Origin: JAXHUA01 sp034189695 | Lineage (GTDB): Bacteria > Chloroflexota > Dehalococcoidia > E44-bin15 | Direction: 5' to 3' | DNA: 15,800 nt | Assembly (NCBI GenBank): GCA_034189695.1 | Contig: JAXHUA010000172.1 | Location: 1-15,800 of the forward strand | Shown: piece after piece, positions 1-7,699 of the stretch | Layout: each line of letters opens with the position of its first letter | Numbering within the stretch: the stretch's first letter is position 1 | The notes under the pieces: generated by a model | The model's input: the letters and a program-made list of their open reading frames with translations, nothing else | The model's database searches: none | Told to the model about the DNA's origin: nothing | Made by a program: the position numbers and the translations under genes

Positions 1-192
1 TGCCCCAACGAGCACCGCCGCCGCGATACGGTGAATGAGCCTGGTCCACCCCCCCGAAGCCAGCCCCGAGAACGCCGGTGTGTAGATGATCAGGCCAGTG
101 AGCAACAATAGGAAGAACGCCGCAGCGACTGTCCAGTGCAGCCCTCTGAAGCTGAATCTCCGGAGCGAGCCAGGTGTCTGTTTCTCGGTCAT
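1..192 (-). CDS. Cytochrome b subunit (FdnI/cytochrome b561-like), N-terminal part only
   Basis: Reading the minus strand from an ATG at 192 gives 64 codons without a stop, running off the window edge. The product starts with a short polar stretch (MTEKQTPGSLRRFSF), followed by GLHWTVAAAFFLLLLTGLII, a membrane helix with a candidate heme-ligand His19, and then LIHRIAAAVLVGA with His54. The His-Trp before a helix, the TGL turn and the HRI motif about 35 residues later match the spacing in the cytochrome b gene at 4581 (His43 and His79). This is therefore probably a diheme cytochrome b membrane anchor of a second dehydrogenase or hydrogenase-type complex. It diverges from the formate dehydrogenase operon. 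The C-terminal half, with the other two heme ligands, lies outside the window, so the partner enzyme is unknown. The family call is fairly secure and the exact complex is inference. Confidence 0.75.
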   Translation of the reverse strand, partial: MTEKQTPGSLRRFSFRGLHWTVAAAFFLLLLTGLIIYTPAFSGLASGGWTRLIHRIAAAVLVGA

Positions 193-216
193 GTCCTTGG
201 CAGTTGCAGTACCCTA

Positions 217-227
217 TATACAGTATA
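217..227. promoter_or_regulatory. AT-rich palindrome in the promoter region of the cytochrome b gene
   Basis: TATAC-A-GTATA is a perfect 5+5 inverted repeat, 25 bases upstream of the minus-strand start at 192. It lies in the only AT-rich island of this region. On the minus strand TATACT (222-227) could serve as a -10 box, so the palindrome may be an operator overlapping a promoter. No good -35 was found. This is a weak call. Confidence 0.3.
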
Positions 228-317
228 CCAAGCCTCGGTTGCTGTATGTGACTTTCGTGCCGCGCCCCACGGGGGAGGGGCGGGCCAGCCAGCCCCTTCC
301 GCACGAGAGGGACCAGG

Positions 318-345
318 TGAAGTGACGGAAGCAGCGGGCACTTCA
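318..345. promoter_or_regulatory. 7-bp dyad upstream of the formate dehydrogenase promoter
   Basis: TGAAGTG (318-324) and CACTTCA (339-345) form a perfect inverted repeat with a 14-base spacer. It ends 6 bases before the TTGACA -35 box at 352. The position suits an activator or repressor site for the formate dehydrogenase operon. Alternatively it is a weak hairpin of a short transcript. Which protein binds cannot be told from the sequence. Confidence 0.35.
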
Positions 346-351
346 GGCGTG

Positions 352-381
352 TTGACAAGCCTGAGAGCTTGATGCTACGAT
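352..381 (+). promoter_or_regulatory. Sigma-70-type promoter of the formate dehydrogenase operon
   Basis: A perfect -35 box TTGACA (352-357) is followed after 18 bases by TACGAT (376-381), which keeps the key T, A and final T of the -10 box. Transcription would start near 388 and leave a leader of about 147 bases before the ATG at 535. It is the best promoter match upstream of the operon. Confidence 0.6.
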
Positions 382-400
382 AAGGAAAAGTTAACAAAAC

Positions 401-528
401 GGCACGCCTGTGAGGGAGGCGGTGTGCCGCATAGAGGAGAGGTCTCACTGCGGAGCATGGGTTGGGATCGAGGGGGCAGACCTCAGGTGAAGGAGTTCCT
501 TAGGGAGCAATTCTGGTGAACCTGGAGG
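401..528 (+). promoter_or_regulatory. Structured, riboswitch-like leader of the formate dehydrogenase operon
   Basis: Three stems can be drawn in the leader RNA. P1 is 401-408 with 421-428 (8 bp including one G-U, 12-base loop). P2 is GAGGTCT (439-445) with AGACCTC (478-484), perfect. P3 is CCTCAGGT (481-488) with ACCTGGAGG (520-528), 8 bp with one bulged G. P3 contains the Shine-Dalgarno GGAGG (524-528) of the catalytic-subunit gene. P2 and P3 share bases 481-484 and cannot form together, so P2 would free the ribosome site and P3 would hide it. This is the layout of a translational switch. The ligand is unknown; molybdenum or tungsten cofactor, selenium status or a protein are possibilities by context only. 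The pairings are seen in the sequence and the switching is inference. Confidence 0.45.
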
Positions 529-534
529 AAACGT

Positions 535-3500
535 ATGGAGATAGGTCGACGGTCTTTCCTCAAACTGTCCGGGGCCAGCGTCGCTGGCTTTCTCTTATTT
601 AAGGGGGCGGACTGGAAGAAAGCGGCAGCGTTTTCTCCTATCCCGCTGCGCAAGAGGATAGGTGAGACGACCACCATTTGCTGCTACTGCGGGGTAGGCT
701 GCGGCGCCATTGCGGCCGCCGACGCGGACAAAGTAGTGAACATCGAGGGTGACCCAGACCACCCGATCAATCAAGGCACGTTGTGCTCGAAAGGCCAATC
801 GCTCATCCAGATGCGTACGGTCGACGGCGAGGACAACCCGAGGCGACTGACCAAGCCCCTGTATCGCCGGCCCGGTGGAACGGAGTGGGAGGAGGTCACC
901 TGGGATTGGGCCATCGACGCCATCGCGAGCCGGATCAAGAAGACCCGAGACGAGAACTGGCTCTCGACCATTACTGCCGACGGCAAGTCCTACACGGTGA
1001 ACAGGACCGATGCCATCTGCAACTTCGGCGGCGGTGAGCTTGACAACGAAGAGTGCTACCTGCTGGTGAAACTGGCCCGCGCCCTCGGGCTGGTGTACGT
1101 CGAACACTGCGCCCGCATATGACACTCCGCCACAGTTGCGGCTCTGGCAGAGTCGTTCGGCAGGGGAGCAATGACAAACCATTGGATCGACCTCAGAAAC
1201 GCCGACTGCATCATGGTCATCGGCTCCAATGCAGCGGAGAACCACCCCATATCATTCAGGTGGGTCACGGCGGCCAAGGAGCGGGGCGCCAAGCTGGTAA
1301 GCGTTGACCCACGTTTCACCCGCACCTCGTCCAAGGCGGACCTGTACGCCCCCATCAGGTCGGGTACCGACATTACCTTCATAGGCGGGCTGATCCGCTA
1401 CATTCTCAACGACATGCAGTCCCTGACACCCGCCGAGAGAGCCAAGAAGTACAACCTGACGTATGCCACGCAGTACACCAACGCCGCGCTCATCGTCAAT
1501 GACGGCTTCGAGGGCTGGAATGACTCGCGTCATCCGGGCCTCTTCGTCGGATTCAGCGGAAACAGCGGCGCCGCCCCGGGCAAGCTCGGCGCCTATGACA
1601 AGTCGAACTGGAACTACGCCAACACGACCAACCCCAATGTGGATACCGCTCTGGTCAACAATACGTGGACCGACTGGACTGACCTGAACCCCAACTGCGT
1701 TCTGAGGCTCCTGTGGGAGAACTACAAGGACCTCACACCGGACATGGTGGAGGACGTCACCGGATGCCCGCAGGACACGTTCCTGCAGGTGTGTCAGACG
1801 TACGCAGCCACAGGGGCACCGGGCAAGGCCGGCACCATAATGTACGCCATGGGTACCACCCAGCACACCTACGGCACGCAGAACATCAGAGGCTACGCCA
1901 TCATGCAGCTCCTGCTGGGCAACATCGGCGTCGCCGGCGGTGGTATCAATGCCCTCCGGGGCACCTCGAACGTGCAGGGGTCCACCGACATGTGCCTGTT
2001 GTCCCACATTCTGCCCGGCTACCTGGCCGTGGTGGACCATACAGACCAGACGTTTGACGACTACATTGCGAGGAACCGCGCATCGAAGCTCCCGGTCAAT
2101 CCGAGCGGGCTGGCGGGTGACAAGAGCGCGAGCTGGTGGTGGCTCAGCGATGAAGCGCAGAACTACAAGAAGTACCTCGTTAGCCTGCTCAAGGCGTGGT
2201 GGATGGACCACGCCACGGCGGGCAACGGTTTCTGCTTTGACTACCTGCCAAAGGTGACCAAGGGGCATGACTACACCCACATCGGGACATTCGAGGCCAT
2301 GGCCCAGGGTGTCATCAAGGGTATGATGGTCTGGGGCCAGAACCCAGCGGTGGGCGGGCCCGACTCACAGGGGGAGCGCCACGCCATGGATAATCTGGAG
2401 TGGCTGATGGTCGCTGACCTGTTCGAGACCGAGACCGCCGCCTTCTGGAAGCGGCCGGACCCGGAATCGGCCGACCCCACCAAGAGGGTCGACTCCTCCC
2501 AGATCAACACCGAGGTCTTCCTGCTGCCAGCGGCCTGCTCCTACGAGAAGCAGGGCAGCATCTCCAATAGCGGCCGCTGGGCTCAGTGGCGATACAAGGC
2601 TATCACTCCCATAGGGCAGGCCAAGGCCGACCTGGCGATAATGGACGAGCTGATGCTCAAGGTCAAGGAGAAGTACGCCGGGGAGACTGGCCCGCTGGCC
2701 GACCCGATCAACAAGCTGCATTGGGACTACTACACCAGCGGTGACTACGCCAACGAGGCCGACCCCAACGCGGTAGCCTTCGAGATTCACGGGTACTACG
2801 TGGCCGACAAGTCGCCGGTCAAGAACTTCGTGTCTCTGGCAACCGACGGCTCGACGTGCTGCGGCAACTGGCTGTACTCCGGTATGTTCACCACGGACGG
2901 CAGGAATCGTGCCAAGGACCGCGACCCGGTCGACGCCAGCCTGAACCAGATCGGCCTCTACTCGAACTGGTCGTGGTGCTGGCCGATCAACCGCCGCATC
3001 ATCTACAACAGGGCGTCGGTGGACTTCGACGGTCAGCCGTGGGACAGCGAGCATCCCGTCATCCAGTACAACGGCGGCTGGGCGGGCGATGTGCCCGACG
3101 GCGGCTGGGCCCCAATCAACCTGGCGGCCGCGGGGGAGAAGTACCTCCCGTTCATCATGCAACCCGAGGGTGTGGCCCACATCTGGGGACCCGGGCGAGC
3201 CGAAGGACCGTTTCCAGTGGTCTACGAGCCGTGGGAGAGCCCCCTCGACAAGAACCTCGTCACGGGCGTTGCCAACTCGGACCCCACCGGCAAGGGCACA
3301 CCCGGCTTCAACAACCCGTGCTGCTACGTCGGCAACCTCGAAGGCTGGAACAAGAGAGGCACCCCGAGCCAGTTCCCCTACGTGGGCATGACGTACAGAG
3401 TGAGCGAGCACTGGCAGGCGGGCCAGATGACGCGCAACCACCCGTGGCTTAACGAGCTTCAACCTGAGGTGTTCGCCGAACTCGGGCCTGAACTGGCGGC

Positions 3501-3768
3501 GGAGAAGGGGATCAGGAACGGAGACAAGATCAGAGTGGCCACGGCGAGGGGCTATGTGCTGGGCGTGGCCATCGTGACGAAGCGGTTCCGCAGGATGACC
3601 ATCGGCGGCAAGAGCGTGGACCACATAGGCGTCCCGTGGCACTGGGGCTTCACCGGAAGGTCCAGCGCATTCCACAGCAGCGGCAACATCCTCACCCCGC
3701 ACGTGGGGGACGCCAACACTACAATACCGGAATACAAGACGTTCCTGTGCAACATAGAGAAGGCATAG
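535..3768 (+). CDS. fdnG: Formate dehydrogenase-N type catalytic (alpha) subunit, selenocysteine-containing
   Basis: This is the molybdopterin (Mo or W) enzyme that oxidises formate to CO2 on the outer face of the membrane. One frame runs from 535 to 3768 and is interrupted only by TGA at 1120-1122. Read as selenocysteine it gives 1077 residues, near the roughly 1015 of E. coli FdnG. A twin-arginine signal (RRSFLK, residues 5-10) precedes a hydrophobic stretch. A [4Fe-4S] site follows (C49, C52, C56, C84, with Lys86). The active-site context is CARI-Sec196-HSATVAALAESFGRGAMTNHW, the FdnG pattern. The C-terminal third is the dinucleotide-cofactor binding domain and ends VGDANTTIPEYKTFLCNIEKA, as in FdnG. 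The ATG at 535 has GGAGG six bases upstream. It heads an operon with its FeS and cytochrome b subunits, fdhE and tatABC. It needs selABCD, which is not in the window. A broken gene is very unlikely, because homology continues directly through the TGA. Confidence 0.95.
1120..1161 (+). promoter_or_regulatory. Selenocysteine codon (TGA) with bacterial SECIS-like hairpin
   Basis: The in-frame TGA at 1120-1122 is followed by an imperfect stem-loop with a GCC/GGC base (1129-1131 with 1159-1161). Its apex is a short C-G closed stem carrying the loop GGCTCT (1140-1145). The E. coli fdhF element has AGGUCU in the same place, so the loop matches the SelB-recognised pattern (purine-G-x-U-C-U) at the expected distance from the UGA. 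The middle of the stem is imperfect, so the fold itself is only moderately supported. Confidence 0.65.
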
Positions 3769-3787
3769 CTGAACCGTAAGGAGTGAC

Positions 3788-4579
3788 ATGGCCGACAAAG
3801 CGATTCTTTATGATGCAACGAAATGCACAGCCTGCCGTGGCTGTCAGGTGGCCTGCAAAGAGTGGAACGATCTTCCTGGAGAGCTGACTACCAACCGGGG
3901 TACGTATGAGAACCCCCCGGACCTGTCCGCCAACACCTGGATCAAGATCAGGTTCACCGAGGTGGAGACGACAGGCGACATACGCTGGCTCTTCACCAGG
4001 CGTGCCTGTATGCACTGCACCGACGCCGCGTGTGTCGAAGTATGTCCCACCAAAGCGCTGTACCACCATGAGATGGGCTTCGTCGCCTATCGGAGAGACC
4101 TGTGCAGCGGCTGCGGTTACTGCGTGGAGGCCTGCCCCTTCGCCGTACCCAAGAGCGGGGGCAACAACCTGACCGGTATACGCGTCGCAAACAAGTGCCT
4201 GTTCTGTGAAGACCGCATTACAAATGGTGAGATACCGGCGTGCGTCAAGACCTGTCCGACGGGCGCCCTTGTGTTTGGCGACAGGGATGACCTGGTGGCC
4301 GAGGGACGGGCCAGGGTCCAGAGTCTCAAGGCCGAGTACCCCAACGCCTACCTCTACGGAGACACGGAACTGGGGGGCCTGCACGTCCTCTACGTCCTCG
4401 ACGATTTGCCGGAAGTCTACGGGCTGCCGACCAACCCGAAGGTGCCCGTAGCCGCCACGGCGTGGCAGGATGTGCTTCAACCCATCGGTTGGGGTCTGGC
4501 TGGCATAGCCGTCGTGGGTCTGGGACTGAACTACCTCATAGCTCGCAGAAAGGTCAAAGTCGGAAGCGAGGAGCACTAA
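3788..4579 (+). CDS. fdnH: Formate dehydrogenase iron-sulfur (beta) subunit
   Basis: This electron-transfer subunit carries electrons from the catalytic subunit to the cytochrome b. It is 263 residues long with sixteen cysteines in four ferredoxin-like groups. The first is C13-x2-C16-x2-C19-x3-C23. The others are CMHCTDAACVEVCP near residues 76-89, CSGCGYCVEACP near 105-117, and CLFCEDR with PACVKTCP near 138-157. This is enough for four [4Fe-4S] clusters, as in FdnH and HybA. A single membrane helix at about 235-253 is followed by basic residues, which would anchor it. No signal peptide is present, so it would be exported together with the alpha subunit by Tat. AAGGAG lies a few bases before the ATG, and the gene starts 19 bases after the alpha subunit ends. 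The fine name could equally be FdoH or generic FdhB; the role is secure. Confidence 0.93.
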   Translation: MADKAILYDATKCTACRGCQVACKEWNDLPGELTTNRGTYENPPDLSANTWIKIRFTEVETTGDIRWLFTRRACMHCTDAACVEVCPTKALYHHEMGFVAYRRDLCSGCGYCVEACPFAVPKSGGNNLTGIRVANKCLFCEDRITNGEIPACVKTCPTGALVFGDRDDLVAEGRARVQSLKAEYPNAYLYGDTELGGLHVLYVLDDLPEVYGLPTNPKVPVAATAWQDVLQPIGWGLAGIAVVGLGLNYLIARRKVKVGSEEH

Positions 4580-4580
4580 C

Positions 4581-5360
4581 ATGGAAACGATTGAAGCGGC
4601 CGAACAGAAGCCGAAGTCGACTCCTTTCCTCCATTCTCTCTTTGGAGCGCCACCGACCCCAGGGGAGCCGGTGGTCCAGCGCTATTCCAGGACGGTTCGC
4701 GTTCTCCACTGGGTTAACGCCGTCGCGTGGGTAGTGCTGATTGTCACCGGGCTTTTCCTCTTCGTTCCGCAGTTTGGAGACGCCGCTGTCGGAGGGTTGA
4801 GCCGGTTGTTTCATCGCATTGGCGCCGTGGTGATGGTCGGCTGGGCCCTGATCTACGTGGTGGGTGACCCGAGGAGCACCTGGGCCGGCATCAAGGACGC
4901 CTTCAAGTGGGGGAAGTGTGATCTGGGATGGTTGGTGGCAGCCATTCCTTACTACTTCTTTGGCAAGGAGGAGTCCACCATACGCATTCGAGGCTTCTCC
5001 AGAACGATTGAAATGCCGCCGCAGCACCACATGAATACCGGACAGAAGCTGTGGTGGTTGTTCGTGCTCGGCGGAGGAGCGCTCATGATCATCACCGGCG
5101 CTCTGATGTGGTTCTTCAAGGACCTCATCTCACCGGGTGCCTTCATGTGGAGTGCCTTCTTCCACGACATTGGCTTCATTATTCTGCTCGTTTTCGCCTT
5201 TGTCCACGTCTACCTATCGGTGTTCCATCCCAAGATGCGCGGGATATTCTGGTCGATGTGGGGGGGCACGATCTCTGCTGAATACGCCTCATCGCACCAC
5301 AAGAAGTGGTATGATGATGTCACCGAGAAGGAGGGGAGTGAGCCGACCAAGGATGAGTGA
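4581..5360 (+). CDS. fdnI: Formate dehydrogenase cytochrome b556 (gamma) subunit
   Basis: This is the membrane subunit that takes electrons from the FeS subunit and passes them to quinone through two b hemes. It has 259 residues with about four membrane helices near 44-64, 76-95, 157-178 and 193-213. Candidate heme ligands are His43 (VLHW), His79 (LFHRI), His195 (FFHDIG) and His209 (FVHVYLSVFHPKM). The 14-residue gap between the last pair equals that of E. coli FdnI (155 and 169). The N-terminus is about 25 residues longer than in E. coli. The start has GAGGAG 7 bases upstream and lies one base after the stop of the beta subunit, so the genes are tightly coupled. The incomplete gene at 1-192 is a relative. 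Confidence 0.9.
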   Translation: METIEAAEQKPKSTPFLHSLFGAPPTPGEPVVQRYSRTVRVLHWVNAVAWVVLIVTGLFLFVPQFGDAAVGGLSRLFHRIGAVVMVGWALIYVVGDPRSTWAGIKDAFKWGKCDLGWLVAAIPYYFFGKEESTIRIRGFSRTIEMPPQHHMNTGQKLWWLFVLGGGALMIITGALMWFFKDLISPGAFMWSAFFHDIGFIILLVFAFVHVYLSVFHPKMRGIFWSMWGGTISAEYASSHHKKWYDDVTEKEGSEPTKDE

Positions 5361-6196
5361 TGGGGAGAGACATCGACGGCAAGGTACTCAGCAGGCTGGA
5401 TGAGTGGGAGGAGAGGGGATCGCTGCCCGAGCTTATCGAACTCTATGCCAGGCTCATCCGCATTCAGATTGAGGGCAAGAAGAGGATACCCACCCCACAA
5501 CCACACCTATCGTCTGAGGCGGTCAGCGACCGGCTGACCGGCGCGGTGCCTCTTGTCGCCTTCAATGAGCTGGCGCTGGACTGGCGACAGGCCGACAGGC
5601 TCTTCTCGGAAGCCATCCTGGTCATAGGGAAGTACTCCCCTTTCGAGACCAAGCCGGAAGCGCTGTCGTTGCCCGACCTGGCAAGGGACTGGTACGAAGG
5701 CAGGCCGTTGACGCTGCTTGACGGAGATGGGGACGCTCTGACCGCGGCAGTTCACACTGCTTTGAGACCGTTCCTCGCCGCCCACACCGAAGCGCTGATG
5801 CCGCTGGTCAATCAGAACCTGTGGAGACGTGGGTACTGTCCTGTATGTGGCGGTCGAGCGAATTTCGCATTCCTGGAGTCAGAACAAGGCTCCAGGTGGC
5901 TGATGTGCTCGCGCTGTGACGCCGAATGGCTCTTCCAACGCCTGGAGTGCCCTTTCTGCGGCAGCAAACAGCAGGACTGCCTGGCCTACTACGCCGATGA
6001 GCAAGGTCTGTATCGGCTTTACGTTTGTGAGGAGTGCAAGGGCTACATCAAAGCCATAGACCTGCGAGAGACCAAAGCGGAGGTACTCCTGCCTCTCGAA
6101 TGGATAACAACCCTCGACCTGGACAGACAGGCTTTTGAGTTGGGGTACGGGGCGGGAGAACTCAACCCAATGAGAAACAGCCACAAGGGCCACTAG
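5360..6196 (+). CDS. fdhE: FdhE, formate dehydrogenase maturation protein
   Basis: FdhE is a cytoplasmic iron-binding chaperone that checks or matures Tat-exported formate dehydrogenases before export. The protein has 278 residues. An alpha-helical N-terminal half is followed by four CxxC pairs: C160/C163 (YCPVCGG), C183/C186 (MCSRCDAEW), C197/C200 (LECPFCGS) and C223/C226 (VCEECKGYIKAID). This is the rubredoxin-like double zinc-ribbon pattern of FdhE. It is slightly shorter than E. coli FdhE (309). The ATG at 5360 overlaps the stop of the cytochrome b gene in TGATG, and AAGGA lies 6 bases upstream. A GTG at 5357 would add one residue. Its place between the enzyme genes and tatABC fits a proofreading step before translocation. 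Confidence 0.9.
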   Translation: MGRDIDGKVLSRLDEWEERGSLPELIELYARLIRIQIEGKKRIPTPQPHLSSEAVSDRLTGAVPLVAFNELALDWRQADRLFSEAILVIGKYSPFETKPEALSLPDLARDWYEGRPLTLLDGDGDALTAAVHTALRPFLAAHTEALMPLVNQNLWRRGYCPVCGGRANFAFLESEQGSRWLMCSRCDAEWLFQRLECPFCGSKQQDCLAYYADEQGLYRLYVCEECKGYIKAIDLRETKAEVLLPLEWITTLDLDRQAFELGYGAGELNPMRNSHKGH

Positions 6197-6216
6197 TGGC
6201 TCTGGAGGAGGGGAGT

Positions 6217-6432
6217 ATGCCACACCTGGGACCGTGGGAGATAGTCGCGATAGTAGCCGTGGTGTTGATAATCTTCGGAGTGGGGAGGCTGCCCCAGGCC
6301 CTGGGGTCGCTCGGGAAGGGTGTCCGCAATTTCCGCAGGGCCTCGGCGGGCGAGGACGACGACAGAGGTCTGGCGGAAGCGAAGTCGGACCAGCAGAAAC
6401 CGGAAGAGAAGAGCGACGAGAAGACCAGCTAG
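6217..6432 (+). CDS. tatA: TatA, twin-arginine translocase pore-forming subunit
   Basis: This small membrane protein oligomerises to let folded, twin-arginine proteins cross the membrane. It has 71 residues: a short N-terminus, one helix (WEIVAIVAVVLIIFG), the TatA hinge FGVGRLPQALGSLGKGVRNFRRA, and a highly charged hydrophilic tail (DDDR...EEKSDEK). The ATG at 6217 is preferred over a GTG at 6196 because GGAGGAGGGG lies directly upstream and the protein then starts at the usual place before the helix. It begins 20 bases after fdhE, in the same operon as its likely cargo, the Tat-signal formate dehydrogenase. Confidence 0.9.
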   Translation: MPHLGPWEIVAIVAVVLIIFGVGRLPQALGSLGKGVRNFRRASAGEDDDRGLAEAKSDQQKPEEKSDEKTS

Positions 6433-6513
6433 CCTCTTGGTCACCCCTATTGTCCCCCTTAATCGCGATTGCGCGGCACCTTGCCTCCGTGGCGACTGGC
6501 TGAGGGCACGATC

Positions 6514-6843
6514 ATGGATGGGTTTTTCGGCATAGGCATATGGGAGATCCTCCTCATATTCGCCATCATCCTGATGCTGCTTGGCCCCAAAAGGCTTCCC
6601 GAGATAGCATCGAGGCTGGGAACCTTCTACCGGCGGCTAAGGCGGGCCTCCTTCGACTTCACGTCACAGTTGAGCAAGGAGGTGGAAGGGAAGCCGCAGA
6701 GCAAGAACGAGGATGCACTCCGCCCCTTGAAGGAGGCCGCCTCTGACCTCAAGTCCTCGGTGCGCACGGCGGTAGACGAAGCACGCGGCAAGAGTATTCA
6801 GGAAACGCCGGAGGACGACCAGGAGCCGCCGGCCCAGGCATAG
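6514..6843 (+). CDS. tatB: TatB/TatA-family translocase subunit
   Basis: This second single-helix Tat component has 109 residues. The helix IGIWEILLIFAIILMLLG is followed by GPKRLPEIASRLGTFYRRLRRAS and an amphipathic, charged tail of about 75 residues. The GPKRLPE turn and the long tail resemble TatB, which receives signal peptides together with TatC, but TatA-type proteins can also carry this turn, so the B assignment rests partly on gene order. The ATG at 6514 places the helix at the very N-terminus. A TTG at 6469 would add 15 unconvincing residues. No strong ribosome site is visible. The 81 bases before it contain the perfect palindrome AATCGCGATT (6461-6470). Confidence 0.8.
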   Translation: MDGFFGIGIWEILLIFAIILMLLGPKRLPEIASRLGTFYRRLRRASFDFTSQLSKEVEGKPQSKNEDALRPLKEAASDLKSSVRTAVDEARGKSIQETPEDDQEPPAQA

Positions 6844-6879
6844 CGGGCATTCGGCGGCGTGCAGGACAGCGCAGCACAC

Positions 6880-7644
6880 ATGGGTGAGGAAGAGAATAAG
6901 CTCAACGTATTGTCACACTTGCAGGAGCTGCGCGGTCGCCTTGTGAAGTCCCTGATTGCCATCGCCATCGGCATCGCCATCTGCTTCCCCCTCGCACGGT
7001 ACCTCTTCGATTTTCTGCTGAACCCGGTCCCCGGCATTGACCTGTACTACACCAATGTGACCGGGCTGCTCGGCAGCTACATGAAGGTGTGCCTGTACGG
7101 AGGTCTCGCCATCTCGATGCCCTTCATCCTGTACCAGGTGATAATGTTCGTCAAACCAGCCCTCACCCGAAAGGAGAAAGGATACCTGTACACGCTGCTG
7201 CCCGCGGTAATACTCCTGTTCGTCGGCGGGGTGGTGTTTTGCTACTTCGTACTGCTTCCGCCGGCTCTGAGGTTCCTGTACTATACCTTCCCCACTTTCG
7301 TCGGCGGGGAGATACTGCCGTGGTGGACGGTGGGCGACTACGTCTCCGTGGTGACCAGGCTCCTCTTCTGGCTGGGCATGGTCTTTGAGATACCGCTGGT
7401 GATGTTCTTCCTCAGCAAGATCGGGGTCATCAGTCCCGAGTGGGTGGCCAGGAAATGGAAGTACGCCGTGGTATTCGCCTTCATCATCGGCGCCATCATC
7501 ACACCCACGTTCGACCCGATCAACCAGAGTCTGGTTGCCGGGCCGGTGATTGTGCTGTACGCGCTGGGCTATGTGCTGACAAGGGTTGCACGCATTGGAC
7601 GGGCGCCCGTCCTGTCGGCCAGCGCCGAAACTGAGTCGAGATAG
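6880..7644 (+). CDS. tatC: TatC, twin-arginine translocase receptor subunit
   Basis: This polytopic receptor recognises the twin-arginine signal and recruits TatA. It has 254 residues and six predicted helices. The family signature HLQELRGRLVKSL is near residues 12-24. The conserved periplasmic and cytoplasmic pieces follow: SMPFILYQVIMFVKPALTRKEK near 83-104, GMVFEIPLVMFF in the middle, and GAIITPTFDPINQ with a following Pro near 205-230. The ATG at 6880 gives the usual short N-terminus. A GTG at 6859 would add seven residues, and neither has a clear ribosome site. It is the last gene of the formate dehydrogenase-Tat operon, 36 bases after tatB, and is followed by a strong hairpin. Confidence 0.93.
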   Translation: MGEEENKLNVLSHLQELRGRLVKSLIAIAIGIAICFPLARYLFDFLLNPVPGIDLYYTNVTGLLGSYMKVCLYGGLAISMPFILYQVIMFVKPALTRKEKGYLYTLLPAVILLFVGGVVFCYFVLLPPALRFLYYTFPTFVGGEILPWWTVGDYVSVVTRLLFWLGMVFEIPLVMFFLSKIGVISPEWVARKWKYAVVFAFIIGAIITPTFDPINQSLVAGPVIVLYALGYVLTRVARIGRAPVLSASAETESR

Positions 7645-7699
7645 AGACCCCCTCACCACCCCCCAGCCCTCTGCCCGGCCATGACGCTTGAGACAACTC

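Noticed and set aside
86..372. Short plus-strand open frames in the control region
   Set aside because: They overlap the better supported minus-strand cytochrome b start and the promoter region, and show no family features.
388..534. Naming the leader a molybdenum-cofactor riboswitch
   Set aside because: The gene context fits, but I could not match the known consensus by eye, so only a structured leader is claimed.
1120..1122. Stop codon splitting the dehydrogenase gene (pseudogene or frameshift)
   Set aside because: The frame and homology continue unchanged on both sides and the codon sits at the known Sec position with a SECIS-like loop.
1252..2280. 342-residue open frame on the minus strand inside the same gene
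   Set aside because: Same reason: antisense to a certain gene, with no recognisable motif.
2365..3798. 477-residue open frame on the minus strand inside the catalytic subunit gene
   Set aside because: It is a mirror of a GC-rich coding strand. The product is rich in His, Arg and Val with no domain, and no ribosome site is seen.
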